Assembly: GCA_903839845.1 (NCBI GenBank)
Contig: CAIMEA010000162.1
Location: 1-38,279, forward strand
Length of the DNA stretch: 38,279 nt
Direction of reading: 5' to 3'
From: an uncultured Hyphomicrobiales bacterium
GTDB taxonomy: Bacteria; Pseudomonadota; Alphaproteobacteria; Rhizobiales; Xanthobacteraceae
Shown here: positions 1 to 6,779 of the stretch, piece by piece
How positions within the stretch are numbered: position 1 is the stretch's first letter
Layout: every line of letters starts with the position of its first letter
The notes under the pieces: generated by a model
Told to the model about the DNA's origin: nothing
Databases searched by the model: none
Seen by the model: the letters and a program-made list of their open reading frames with translations, nothing else
Made by a program: the position numbers and the translations under genes

Positions 1-77
1 AGGAACTCCAGCTTGAGACGGCGGTCGAAATTGAGCCGAGCAACGTCCGATTCCGTTTCACCCGCGGGGTGTGCCAT
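1..77 (-). mobile_element. IS1380-type transposase, N-terminal fragment cut by window edge
   Basis: The minus strand opens with a good ribosome binding site (GGGAGGCGATC, then ATG at 77-75) and 25 codons that run off the left edge. They begin MAHPAGETESDV and continue with RLNFDRRLKLEF. The RRLKLEF segment near the N-terminus is what I recognise from DDE transposases of the IS1380 family, where it is normally followed by a SDAGLL-type motif that would lie outside this window. Only the start is visible, so intactness cannot be judged. The element's end should lie in the 95 or so bases upstream of the ATG; a candidate terminus is the AACCCGCATTCCCCGG stretch (minus strand, about 158-173), which I could not verify. 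The family call rests on a short peptide, so it is probable rather than certain. Confidence 0.6.
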
Positions 78-168
78 GATCGCCTCCCTATCTCCAGGAT
101 AAGGTGCTGATACCTATATCTGAATCGGCGTGAGCATTGCGAAAATCAGAGCGTCATCCGGGGAATGC

Positions 169-184
169 GGGTTTATACAAACCC
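169..184. repeat. Short inverted repeat near the presumed IS end
   Basis: GGGTTT (169-174) and AAACCC (179-184) are separated by ATAC. It lies between the transposase start and the first host gene, close to where the insertion element should end. It may be part of the element boundary or a small hairpin; nothing more can be said. Confidence 0.3.
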
Positions 185-322
185 TTTACGCCGCCGCATT
201 CATTCGCCGGGTAACATTAATCGCGCTTGCGGCCTGGTTCGTTTGTAAAAACGCCGGCGTTTGGATCGCGATCCGACATGTGTTGGAGTGCCAAACGTCC
301 GCCCCATTAAAGTTAATCGCCC

Positions 323-601
323 ATGTCCGCTCAACGCCCGCCCGCTAAACCGACGAATAGGCCAGCGGCGCGGAGCAGCGGTTTCCGGCAACGCTACGAT
401 GCGGTTGAAGTTCGCCGCGAGCAGTTGATTGAGCGGCTGCGCGCGCTCGGCGCCAAGGCCCAATCGCACCCCGGCTATGGGCGCGTGCTCACTTTGCTCA
501 ATGACACATTCCGCAAATCGAAACTGGCGCAGCGGCTGGCGGTGCTGGAATCGGCGGCCTGGCTGATCGATATTCTGGAGCGGCTGGGCATTGGCCTGTG
601 A
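323..601 (+). CDS. Small conserved-type hypothetical protein
   Basis: A 92-residue soluble protein of unknown function. It starts with a Pro/Ala/Arg-rich, probably disordered stretch (residues 1-22) and continues as a predicted mostly helical region (residues 25-92) with charged and hydrophobic residues alternating (ERLRALGAKAQ, KLAQRLAVLESAAWLIDILE). There is no signal peptide, membrane segment or metal motif. The ATG at 323 has only a weak upstream purine stretch, so the start is not firmly fixed; an arginine-rich N-terminus makes a later start possible but no better ATG is present. The coding bias looks like that of the neighbours. It is the first host gene after the insertion element. I do not recognise a named family. 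Confidence 0.6.
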   Translation: MSAQRPPAKPTNRPAARSSGFRQRYDAVEVRREQLIERLRALGAKAQSHPGYGRVLTLLNDTFRKSKLAQRLAVLESAAWLIDILERLGIGL

Positions 602-668
602 GTTCCCGCCTGAGGGAACACCCCGGCCCGCTGCAAAGCCCTGAATTCGGCTTGTAATCAGCGCCTTA

Positions 669-694
669 GTCTTATGCTACTTTAGGCGTAAGAC
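669..694 (+). promoter_or_regulatory. Inverted repeat in the leader of the MHS transporter
   Basis: GTCTTATGC (669-677) can pair with GCGTAAGAC (686-694) around an 8-base loop, with one G-T wobble. A second short repeat, TTAACC (718-723) and GGTTAA (733-738), follows. Both lie between the preceding stop codon and the transporter start at 830 and are not in coding sequence. They could be operator sites or leader structure; no regulator can be named. Confidence 0.35.
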
Positions 695-829
695 CTGAGA
701 TGCACAGACTCCGGTCCTTAACCCGGCGTATCGGTTAACCGGGGGTTGTTTGGACGTCGATTTGAGACCAGGCGACCTGCCCCAAGAAGAAAAGAAACGC
801 ATTCTCGGGACAACGCAAAGGGATCAAAT

Positions 830-2515
830 ATGGCAACCATGTCAACGACCGCCACTCGCACGGGCGGCATGACGAAGGACGAACGTTTCGTCATCGTCGC
901 ATCATCACTCGGTACCGTTTTCGAGTGGTACGATTTTTACCTGTTCGGCTCGCTCGCCGCGATCATCGGTTCGCAGTTTTTCGGGGTCATCGATCCTGCG
1001 ACCAAGCTGCCGATGTTCAATCAGGCCACCCGCGACATCTTCGCGCTGCTGGCTTTCGCCGCCGGCTTCATCGTTCGTCCGTTCGGCGCGCTCGTGTTCG
1101 GCCGCGTTGGCGACATCGTCGGCCGCAAGTACACCTTCCTCGTCACCATCGTCATCATGGGCCTGTCGACCTTCATCGTCGGCCTGCTGCCGAGCGCGGC
1201 ATCGATCGGCATCGCGGCGCCGATCATCCTGATTTCGCTGCGCCTGTTGCAGGGCCTGGCGCTTGGCGGTGAATACGGCGGCGCGGCGACCTATGTCGCC
1301 GAACATTCGCCGATGGGGCAGCGCGGCTACTACACGTCGTTCATTCAGACGACCGCCACGCTTGGACTGTTCCTGTCGCTGCTGGTGATCCTGTTCACCC
1401 GTACGATCCTGGGCGAACCGGAATTCGCCGCCTGGGGCTGGCGCGTTCCGTTCCTGGTGTCGATCCTGCTGCTCGGCATCTCGGTCTGGATCCGTTTGCG
1501 CCTCAACGAGTCGCCGATCTTCCAGAAGATGAAGGACGAAGGTAAGTCGTCGAAGGCGCCGTTGACCGAAGCCTTCGCCAACTGGAGCAACGCCAAGATC
1601 GTGTTGATCGCCTTGCTCGGCGGCGTGATGGGCCAGGGCGTGGTCTGGTACACCGGCCAGTTCTACGCGCTGTTCTTCATGCAATCGATCCTCAAGGTCG
1701 ACGGCTACACCGCCAACCTGCTGATCGCCTGGTCGTTGCTGCTCGGCACCGGCGGCTTCATCATCTTCGGCGCGCTGTCCGACAAGATCGGCCGCAAGCC
1801 GATCATCCTCGGCGGTTGCCTGATCGCGGCGCTGACCTTCTTCCCGATCTTCAAGATGATCACCACCAACGCCAACCCGGCGCTGGAAAAGGCCATCGAG
1901 TCGGTCAAGGTCGAAGTTGTTTCCGATCCCGCGCTCTGCGGCGATCTGTTCAACCCGGTCGGCACCCGCGTGTTCACCGCGCCGTGCGACACCGCCCGCG
2001 CCTACCTCGCCCTGCAGTCGGTCAAGTACTCGACCAGCTACGGCGCGGCCGGTTCCGGCGTGAAGGTTGTGGTCAACGGCAAGGACGTTCCGTACACCGC
2101 CGCTGCCGCGTCCAACCCGCAGGTGCTCGCTGCCGTCCAGGCGGCCGGCTACCCGAAGGCTGGCGACGCCGGCATCGTCAAGATGAACAATCCGTTCGAC
2201 ATCTTTAAGCCGAACACGCTGGCGATCATCGGCCTTCTGTTCATCCTGGTGATCTTCGTCACCATGGTGTACGGCCCGATCGCCGCCATGCTGGTGGAAC
2301 TCTTCCCCACCCGCATCCGCTACACTTCGATGTCGCTGCCGTACCACATCGGCAACGGCTGGTTCGGCGGCCTGTTGCCGGCGACCGCCTTCGCGATCGT
2401 GGCCTCGACCGGCGATATCTACGCCGGCCTCTGGTATCCGGTCATCTTCGCGTCGATCACCGTCGTCGTCGGGTTGTTCTTCCTGCCCGAGACCAAGGAT
2501 CGCGACATCCACTAG
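830..2515 (+). CDS. MFS transporter, metabolite:H+ symporter (MHS) family
   Basis: A 561-residue inner-membrane proton symporter, probably for an organic acid. The early WYDFYLFGSLAAII helix and the motif-A copies FGRVGDIVGRK (loop 2-3) and GALSDKIGRK (loop 8-9) are typical of the metabolite:H+ symporter branch that includes shikimate, citrate and ketoglutarate permeases. About 110 residues (roughly 348-460) are inserted after the ninth helix, on the predicted periplasmic side, with two cysteines (C370, C386) that could form a disulfide. The family is usually 430-450 residues, so this insert explains the extra length. I chose ATG 830 because AAAGGGATC precedes it; the in-frame TTG at 746 would add an Arg-rich tail with no support. 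A strong terminator follows at 2577-2610. The substrate cannot be told from sequence. Confidence 0.85.
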   Translation: MATMSTTATRTGGMTKDERFVIVASSLGTVFEWYDFYLFGSLAAIIGSQFFGVIDPATKLPMFNQATRDIFALLAFAAGFIVRPFGALVFGRVGDIVGRKYTFLVTIVIMGLSTFIVGLLPSAASIGIAAPIILISLRLLQGLALGGEYGGAATYVAEHSPMGQRGYYTSFIQTTATLGLFLSLLVILFTRTILGEPEFAAWGWRVPFLVSILLLGISVWIRLRLNESPIFQKMKDEGKSSKAPLTEAFANWSNAKIVLIALLGGVMGQGVVWYTGQFYALFFMQSILKVDGYTANLLIAWSLLLGTGGFIIFGALSDKIGRKPIILGGCLIAALTFFPIFKMITTNANPALEKAIESVKVEVVSDPALCGDLFNPVGTRVFTAPCDTARAYLALQSVKYSTSYGAAGSGVKVVVNGKDVPYTAAAASNPQVLAAVQAAGYPKAGDAGIVKMNNPFDIFKPNTLAIIGLLFILVIFVTMVYGPIAAMLVELFPTRIRYTSMSLPYHIGNGWFGGLLPATAFAIVASTGDIYAGLWYPVIFASITVVVGLFFLPETKDRDIH

Positions 2516-2522
2516 CGCTGAC

Positions 2523-2550
2523 GGCGGGGCAGCCGCGAGGCCGCCCCGCC
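2523..2550 (+). other. GC-rich hairpin after the transporter gene
   Basis: GGCGGGGC (2523-2530) pairs with GCCCCGCC (2543-2550). No T-run follows, so it is more likely a 3'-end stabilising or pausing hairpin than a terminator by itself. The genuine terminator lies 27 bases further on. Confidence 0.35.
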
Positions 2551-2576
2551 CAATCGCTCGTGCACCAACCAATATG

Positions 2577-2612
2577 AAAACGCCCCGCGCTTCGCGCCGG
2601 GGCGTTTTTTCT
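2577..2612 (+). terminator. Rho-independent terminator of the MHS transporter
   Basis: CGCCCCG (2581-2587) pairs with CGGGGCG (2598-2604), with inner CGC/GCG pairs around a TTC loop and a bulged C at 2597. AAAA precedes and TTTTTT follows, so the stem can extend through A-T pairs. It insulates the transporter from the tRNA gene downstream. Confidence 0.85.
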
Positions 2613-2719
2613 TGGAAAATCAGACGGGAGACCGCGCCGTCACGCCCCGCTTGTCGTCGCGCCGCGACGCTGGTAGCTGTCTGCACAGCGCCGTCGGGCT
2701 CCGCTTTGCCTGTCACGAT

Positions 2720-2794
2720 GCCGGTTTAGCTCAGCGGTAGAGCAGCGGTTTTGTAAACCGAAGGTCGGGAGTTCAATCCTCTCAACCGGCACCA
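2720..2794 (+). tRNA. tRNA-Thr (anticodon TGT)
   Basis: A 75-base cloverleaf with CCA encoded in the DNA. The acceptor stem is GCCGGTT (2720-2726) with AACCGGC (2784-2790), discriminator A2791 and CCA 2792-2794. The D arm is the usual TAGCTCAGCGGTAGAGCA type, the anticodon loop is TTTGTAA with anticodon TGT at 2752-2754, and the T loop is TTCAATC. TGT reads ACA and related threonine codons. The gene for threonyl-tRNA synthetase is also in this window (30015-31985), 27 kb away. Confidence 0.97.
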
Positions 2795-2928
2795 TCGTCC
2801 CTGCCCCCCCCGCGCGGCACGCCCAAAAATAACTCAAAAGTCGCGCGCTCCGGGGCAATCGGGACCTTGCACCGATCTTAGATTGTGCCAAACTGGTGGC
2901 GTTACTCGCAATACTTCGGAGATCTAGC

Positions 2929-3132
2929 ATGCCTCAGGGCACCGTAAAGTGGTTCAATCCGACGAAGGGCTACGGCTTCATCCAGCCCCAAGAAGGCGGG
3001 AAGGATGTGTTCGTTCACATCTCGGCGGTCGAACGCGCCGGACTTAGCACACTGAACGAAGGTCAGACCGTTCAGTTCGAACTCGTCGAAAATCGCGGCA
3101 AGACGTCCGCGGAGAACCTCAAGGTTAAGTAA
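2929..3132 (+). CDS. Cold-shock domain protein (CspA family)
   Basis: A 67-residue single-domain RNA/ssDNA-binding protein acting as an RNA chaperone in the cytoplasm. The RNP1 motif (KGYGFI, residues 13-18) and RNP2 motif (VFVHIS, about residues 27-32) are intact, and the WFN near residue 9 provides the stacking aromatic residue. The length is that of the family. The ATG at 2929 follows CGGAGATCTAGC, a usable ribosome binding site. The untranslated leader between the tRNA and the start (about 130 bases) has room for its own promoter. Whether it is cold-induced cannot be told, since alphaproteobacteria carry several paralogues. Confidence 0.95.
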   Translation: MPQGTVKWFNPTKGYGFIQPQEGGKDVFVHISAVERAGLSTLNEGQTVQFELVENRGKTSAENLKVK

Positions 3133-3213
3133 CCTCGTCGCCCGAGGCTGCTTTCGACCGCTACGTCTAAACGGGTCACCGCCGGGCGTCCGCTCGGCGG
3201 TCGTCGCGCCGTT

Positions 3214-3660
3214 TTAACGCGTGATGGTTTCCATTTCCGGAAACGGCTCGAACTTGGCGTCCGTGCACAACACTTTGACTTCCGGCGCGGTCTCGAAATA
3301 GCGATCCAGCTTGGCCGAGACGAACGTCGCGGCGCCGTCCCTCGGCGGACCGAGCGCACCGCCATCCTTGCGCTCGCGATAGCGCACGCAAACCACAAAC
3401 CGCTCGCCCTGTCCGACTGACTTGAGGTCCGGCTTCGACGCCGATGCGCCGCGGACTCGCGACGGATCGTTCAAATAGGTGCGCATGAACGCCAGTAGGT
3501 CGCGCTTGTACTCCGCCGGATAGATGTTCTGCGCCTCCCAGCGCGCCTTCAGTTCGGCCGCGGTCGGCCCGACGTCGCCGGCGCAGCCGGTCAGCGAGAC
3601 CCCGAGGGGGGCGGCAAGCACCAGCAGGGTCATCAGCGGCCGTACGCGCATGCGCATCAT
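3214..3660 (-). CDS. Putative lipoprotein of unknown function
   Basis: A 148-residue exported protein. The N-terminus has arginines, a hydrophobic segment and a lipobox LTGC (cysteine about residue 26), pointing to lipid anchoring after signal peptidase II. The mature part (AELKARWEAQNIYPAEYKRDL, then SVGQGERFVVCVRYRER) has no motif I can name. Two later cysteines could pair. Three ATGs are close together at the start: AGGA abuts the first, so the second (3657) or the fourth codon (3651) gives better Shine-Dalgarno spacing; the coordinates use the first. It converges on the cold-shock gene and is followed upstream by a Rhizobiales-type repeat. Confidence 0.7.
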   Translation of the reverse strand: MMRMRVRPLMTLLVLAAPLGVSLTGCAGDVGPTAAELKARWEAQNIYPAEYKRDLLAFMRTYLNDPSRVRGASASKPDLKSVGQGERFVVCVRYRERKDGGALGPPRDGAATFVSAKLDRYFETAPEVKVLCTDAKFEPFPEMETITR

Positions 3661-3700
3661 TCCTCGAACATTTGTCGCGCCAGAATCCAGGCCGATACCC

Positions 3701-3797
3701 TAGAGCCATTTCGGCTTTGATGAAATCAAAGCCGGGGCTCTAATCTTTTGTTTTGTCGCGTTTCTTCACGCGAACCGGTGCCCACTTCGCTCGAAAA
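3701..3797. repeat. Rhizobiales-type intergenic palindromic repeat, copy 1
   Basis: TAGAGCC (3701-3707) pairs with GGCTCTA (3736-3742) and encloses GGCTTTGAT / ATCAAAGCC (3713-3721 / 3725-3733) with a GAA loop, giving a long two-part hairpin. It is followed by a stretch holding GCGTTT...AAACGC arms and the core AACCGGTGCCCACTT (3773-3787). The reverse complement of that core, AAGTGGGCACCGGTT, differs by one base from the core of the repeat at 12215-12264. It sits in a non-coding gap before the Bug receptor gene. Repeats of this look are common between genes in Rhizobiales; I cannot say whether it is transcribed. Confidence 0.6.
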
Positions 3798-3894
3798 CGC
3801 TCTGGCCGATCATTTTCATCCCGTCAGGGATGCGCGCTGCCCGGATCGGTTGTAGTCTCCAGCCAACGATAAAAACATCCTGGGGAGGATATCC

Positions 3895-4896
3895 ATGACA
3901 ATTACGCGACGCACGCTCGTGCTCGGCGCCATGTCGGCGTCTTTGTCGGCACCGTTGGCAGCGCCCTTCGTGTCCCGCGCGCAGGCGCAAAGCTGGCCGG
4001 GCAGCAACGTCAAGATCGTCGTCGCCTACCCGCCCGGCGGCTCGACCGACGCCATCATCCGGCTGACCCAGCCGGCGCTGCAGGACAAGCTCGGCACATC
4101 CATCATCATTGAAAACCGCGCCGGCGCCTCGGGCAGCGTCGGCACCGCCTGGGTGACCAAGTCGCCGCCCGACGGCAGCACCTTTCTCGCGGTGTTCGAC
4201 AATCACGGCGCCAATCCCTTCGTGCTGCCGAACCTTCCCTATGACAGCGAAAAGGATCTCGACCCGGTGCTGCTGATCGGCACCGCGCCCTATCTTTTGG
4301 CGACATCGAGCTCCAAGCCGTACAATACCCTGGCCGACGTCATCGACGCGGCGCGGAAAAGCCCGGGCTCGGTCAGCTACGCCTCGGTCGGCGCCGGCAG
4401 CGTCGGCCATCTGGCGATGGCGCAACTGGCGCAGCGCGCCGGCGTGAAACTCGTGCATGTGCCCTATCGCGGCGGCGGTCCGGCGATGACCGACGCGCTC
4501 GGCGGCCATGTCGACTTGCTGATCGGCAGCACCGCTTTGTCGATGCCGCAGGTCAATACCGGCGGCCTGCGCGCGATCGCGCAAACCGGCAAGGACCGCA
4601 ACCCGTTTCTTAAAACGGTGCCGACGATTGCCGAAAGCGGCTTCCCCGGTTTCGAGGCCTATGCCTGGTGGGGCATCTTTGCGCCCGCCGGCACGCCGAA
4701 GCCGATCATCGAACGCTTCGGCAACGAAATGGCGGCGGCTTTGCGCGACGAGCGAATCAGCAAACAATTGATCGAAACGCAGCAGGTCACGCTGCTGCTC
4801 GGCGGCCCGGACGTCGAACGGGAGTTCGTCGCCAACCAGATGCGGGTCTGGGGCAAGGTGGTGAAGGATAACGACATCAAGGCCGACCAGAACTAA
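3895..4896 (+). CDS. Tripartite tricarboxylate transporter receptor, Bug/TctC family
   Basis: A 333-residue periplasmic solute-binding protein. The leader (MTITRRTLVLGAMSAS, then Ala-rich to AQAQS near residue 32) carries twin arginines and looks like a Tat or Sec signal. The mature protein opens with VKIVVAYPPGGSTDAIIR, the signature first strand-loop of Bug receptors, and continues with IIIENRAGASGSVGT and VPYRGGGPAMTDALGGHVD, all family landmarks. These receptors bind carboxylates such as citrate, aromatic acids or amino acids and feed a TctAB membrane pair; no tctA or tctB is present here, which is usual for the many orphan Bug proteins. GGGGAGGATATCC before ATG 3895 is a strong ribosome binding site. 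The next gene, an exported hydrolase, starts 55 bases after the stop, so co-transcription is likely. Confidence 0.92.
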   Translation: MTITRRTLVLGAMSASLSAPLAAPFVSRAQAQSWPGSNVKIVVAYPPGGSTDAIIRLTQPALQDKLGTSIIIENRAGASGSVGTAWVTKSPPDGSTFLAVFDNHGANPFVLPNLPYDSEKDLDPVLLIGTAPYLLATSSSKPYNTLADVIDAARKSPGSVSYASVGAGSVGHLAMAQLAQRAGVKLVHVPYRGGGPAMTDALGGHVDLLIGSTALSMPQVNTGGLRAIAQTGKDRNPFLKTVPTIAESGFPGFEAYAWWGIFAPAGTPKPIIERFGNEMAAALRDERISKQLIETQQVTLLLGGPDVEREFVANQMRVWGKVVKDNDIKADQN

Positions 4897-4951
4897 TGCC
4901 GGCGGCGCGGTGTTAATCTGGACGACCGCGTAAAAACCGCTGGAGCATGCC

Positions 4952-5923
4952 GTGACGATCGAACTGACGCGCCGCGCCGTTCTTACCGCGACGGCTTCGG
5001 TCGCCGGCGGGCTTGCCTTGCCGTGCACCGGACTGGCCGCCGCGCCGCAGGCGCAGACACAAGGCCCCGGCGTCTATCGCTACAGATTGGGCGCGTTCGA
5101 ACTGACCGCGCTCTATGACGGCACATGGTTTCTGCCGATCGGCGGCGCATTCATCCGCAACGCCAGCAGCGCGGCCGTCAACGAGGAGCTGGCGACGAAC
5201 TTCCAGCCGCCGAACATATTGCCGATCACCATCACCGCATTGCTGGTCAACACCGGCAAACAGCGCGTACTGATCGATACCGGCAGCGCCGGACAATTGA
5301 CCGACAGCGCCGGCTTCCTCAACGCCAACCTCGCCGCCGCCGGCCTTACACCGGCCGACATCGACATCATTCTGATTTCGCATTTCCATCCCGATCATAT
5401 CGACGGTATCAAGACCAAGGACGGCGACAAGGTTTTTCCCAATGCGCGGATCCTGGTGCCCGAGCCGGAATGGACGTTCTGGATGGACGACGCCAACCAG
5501 AGCCGCGCCAAAGGCTCGGTGCTCGGCTATTTCCGCAATGCGCGGCGCATCTTTGCCGACATCGCCAGCGACGTGCAGCGTTTCAAGCCGGGCGCCGAAA
5601 TCGTGCCGGGCATCGTCTCGCTGCCGGCCTATGGCCATACGCCCGGCCACACCGCCTTCGCTATTCATTCCGGTCGGCAATCGATCCTGGCGATGAGCGA
5701 TACGGTGCGCAATCCGGAGCTGTTCGGACGCCACCCGGACTGGCAGCCGATATTCGACATGGATGGCGCGCTCGCGGTGCGGATGCGGCGGCGCATGCTC
5801 GATCGCGCGGCGGCGGACCGCATGCTGGTCGAGGCCTATCATTTTCCGTTTCCGGCGGTGGGCCACATGGTCAGGCGCGGCGCCGGTTACGAGCTGGTGC
5901 CGTCCATGTGGCGGCCGCTTTGA
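4952..5923 (+). CDS. Exported MBL-fold metallo-hydrolase
   Basis: A 323-residue metallo-beta-lactamase-fold enzyme with a twin-arginine leader (LTRRAVLTATASVAGG). The zinc-binding motif is complete: ISHFHPDHIDG gives H144, H146, D148 and H149, followed by a later GHTPGHTAF histidine and an MSDTV aspartate. The fold hydrolyses esters, lactones or beta-lactams; this layout (DTGSAG strand, HxHxDH, YGHTPGHT) is shared with quorum-quenching lactonase-like and other periplasmic MBL proteins, so the substrate is open. The start is GTG 4952, with GGAG six bases upstream; the nearby ATG at 4947 runs into a stop after two codons. It follows the Bug receptor gene closely, so it may act on the compound that receptor binds. 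A terminator follows. Confidence 0.88.
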   Translation: MTIELTRRAVLTATASVAGGLALPCTGLAAAPQAQTQGPGVYRYRLGAFELTALYDGTWFLPIGGAFIRNASSAAVNEELATNFQPPNILPITITALLVNTGKQRVLIDTGSAGQLTDSAGFLNANLAAAGLTPADIDIILISHFHPDHIDGIKTKDGDKVFPNARILVPEPEWTFWMDDANQSRAKGSVLGYFRNARRIFADIASDVQRFKPGAEIVPGIVSLPAYGHTPGHTAFAIHSGRQSILAMSDTVRNPELFGRHPDWQPIFDMDGALAVRMRRRMLDRAAADRMLVEAYHFPFPAVGHMVRRGAGYELVPSMWRPL

Positions 5924-5940
5924 AGACAACTATTATTATA

Positions 5941-5971
5941 AAAAAAAAGCCGCCCTCGCGGGCGGCCTTTT
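5941..5971. terminator. Bidirectional terminator between convergent genes
   Basis: GCCGCCC (5949-5955) and GGGCGGC (5960-5966) form a stem with a TCGC loop. A run of A precedes and CCTTTT follows, so it can end transcripts of the metallo-hydrolase (plus) and of the DUF992 gene (minus). Confidence 0.85.
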
Positions 5972-5990
5972 CGATTTTAGCCTGCGCCGA

Positions 5991-6452
5991 TCAGCGCGCG
6001 CTTTCCAGGTCCAGCCCGCTGACCGCCACCGCGACATTCAGCCCGGTCTGCGAGCCGACCGACACCGGCTGCAAGGTGATCGACCGGCCAAAACCGCCGA
6101 CCAGCACATTGGCGCCGACGCCGCCGGCAACCGTCGCCTCGGCACTGGCGCCGCCATAGCTGCCGGCCAGCGCGCCACGGCCCGCCGGCGCCGCCGTATA
6201 AACCGCCCAGGTGATCTGGCCGCCATTGGTAAAGCCGACATCGAGGCCGACCTTGGTGATGCGTCCGCGGTATTTTTCAGCGCGCCCGCTCACCGGATTG
6301 AACCGGCACGTCACCGCCTTTTGCGACCCGACGATGTAGCCGACGCTTGGCGCCACCGTGCAGTTCAACATGCCGGCGCGCATCCGCGCCTCGGCGGGCG
6401 CCGCCAATCCGACCAGAGTCAACATTGCCAAAGCCCCGACAAACTTCTTCAT
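5991..6452 (-). CDS. DUF992 domain exported protein
   Basis: A 153-residue protein with a Sec signal peptide (MKKFVGALAMLTLVGLAAPAEA). The mature part matches DUF992 along its length: AGMLNCTVAPSVGYIVGSQK at the start, ITKVGLDVGFTNGGQITWAV in the middle, then GSYGGASAEATVAGGVGANV and a C-terminal strand SLxLQP-like / TGLNVAVAVSGLDL. The two cysteines (about residues 31 and 49) are family features and may form a disulfide. DUF992 is a periplasmic, probably all-beta family of unknown function that is widespread in Rhizobiales. The gene is monocistronic, converging on the metallo-hydrolase, with its promoter in the gap 6453-6741. Confidence 0.85.
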   Translation of the reverse strand: MKKFVGALAMLTLVGLAAPAEARMRAGMLNCTVAPSVGYIVGSQKAVTCRFNPVSGRAEKYRGRITKVGLDVGFTNGGQITWAVYTAAPAGRGALAGSYGGASAEATVAGGVGANVLVGGFGRSITLQPVSVGSQTGLNVAVAVSGLDLESAR

Positions 6453-6741
6453 TGCGCATCTCCCGCGATATGGCCGGCGCCGCAGCGGAGCCGGACCCGA
6501 GGTTTAAATTTTACGCTGAGCTAACAAAACCGTTCTTGGCCGTTCACAATTCCCGCCGGTCCCATCCTGGGCGATCGGAAAAAGACAACCGGCCAAAGTC
6601 AACCGCCTGCGCACACGCAAGCCTGTCGCTGGCCTTGCGGCCAGACGGCGCCGCCGCGCACGCCAATATCGTCGAGCGAACCAAGGACCCGCCCCCGGGG
6701 GAATCGCCTGCGCGCCAGCTTAGCAAATTCCGGAACCGGCC
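6453..6741. other. Intergenic gap between the DUF992 and receptor genes
   Basis: Most of a 327-base non-coding stretch. It must hold the promoter of the DUF992 gene, probably in the AT-richer part around 6500-6540 (GTTTAAATTTTACGC on plus). I see no RNA gene, riboswitch or repeat in it, and the short reading frames crossing it have no recognisable content. The terminator-like hairpin of the receptor gene occupies its far end. Confidence 0.4.
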
Positions 6742-6769
6742 GCGCGGCCGGGACTGGGCCCGGCCGCGC
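6742..6769 (-). terminator. Strong hairpin directly after the TonB-dependent receptor
   Basis: GCGCGGCCGGG (6742-6752) and CCCGGCCGCGC (6759-6769) form a perfect 11-base-pair stem with a 6-base loop, 10 bases beyond the receptor stop codon. There is no clear T-run on the minus strand, so termination may need Rho or the hairpin may mainly protect the 3' end. Confidence 0.6.
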
Positions 6770-6779
6770 AAGACCGTGC

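Noticed and set aside
746-829. TTG-start extension of the MHS transporter
   Set aside because: Adds an Arg-rich tail without a ribosome binding site; ATG 830 has AAAGGG upstream and a normal family N-terminus.
905-2716. Long open frame on the minus strand opposite the MHS transporter
   Set aside because: Composition is Arg/Asp/Gln-rich with no motif; it is the shadow of a GC-rich gene on the other strand.
2640-2930. Minus-strand frame across the tRNA encoding VERIELPTFGLQNRCSTAELNR-like text
   Set aside because: This is the well-known false translation of the complement of a tRNA-Thr gene, not a protein.
4947-4955. ATG CCG TGA mini-frame overlapping the metallo-hydrolase start
   Set aside because: Two codons only; most likely chance, and the GTG start has the ribosome binding site.
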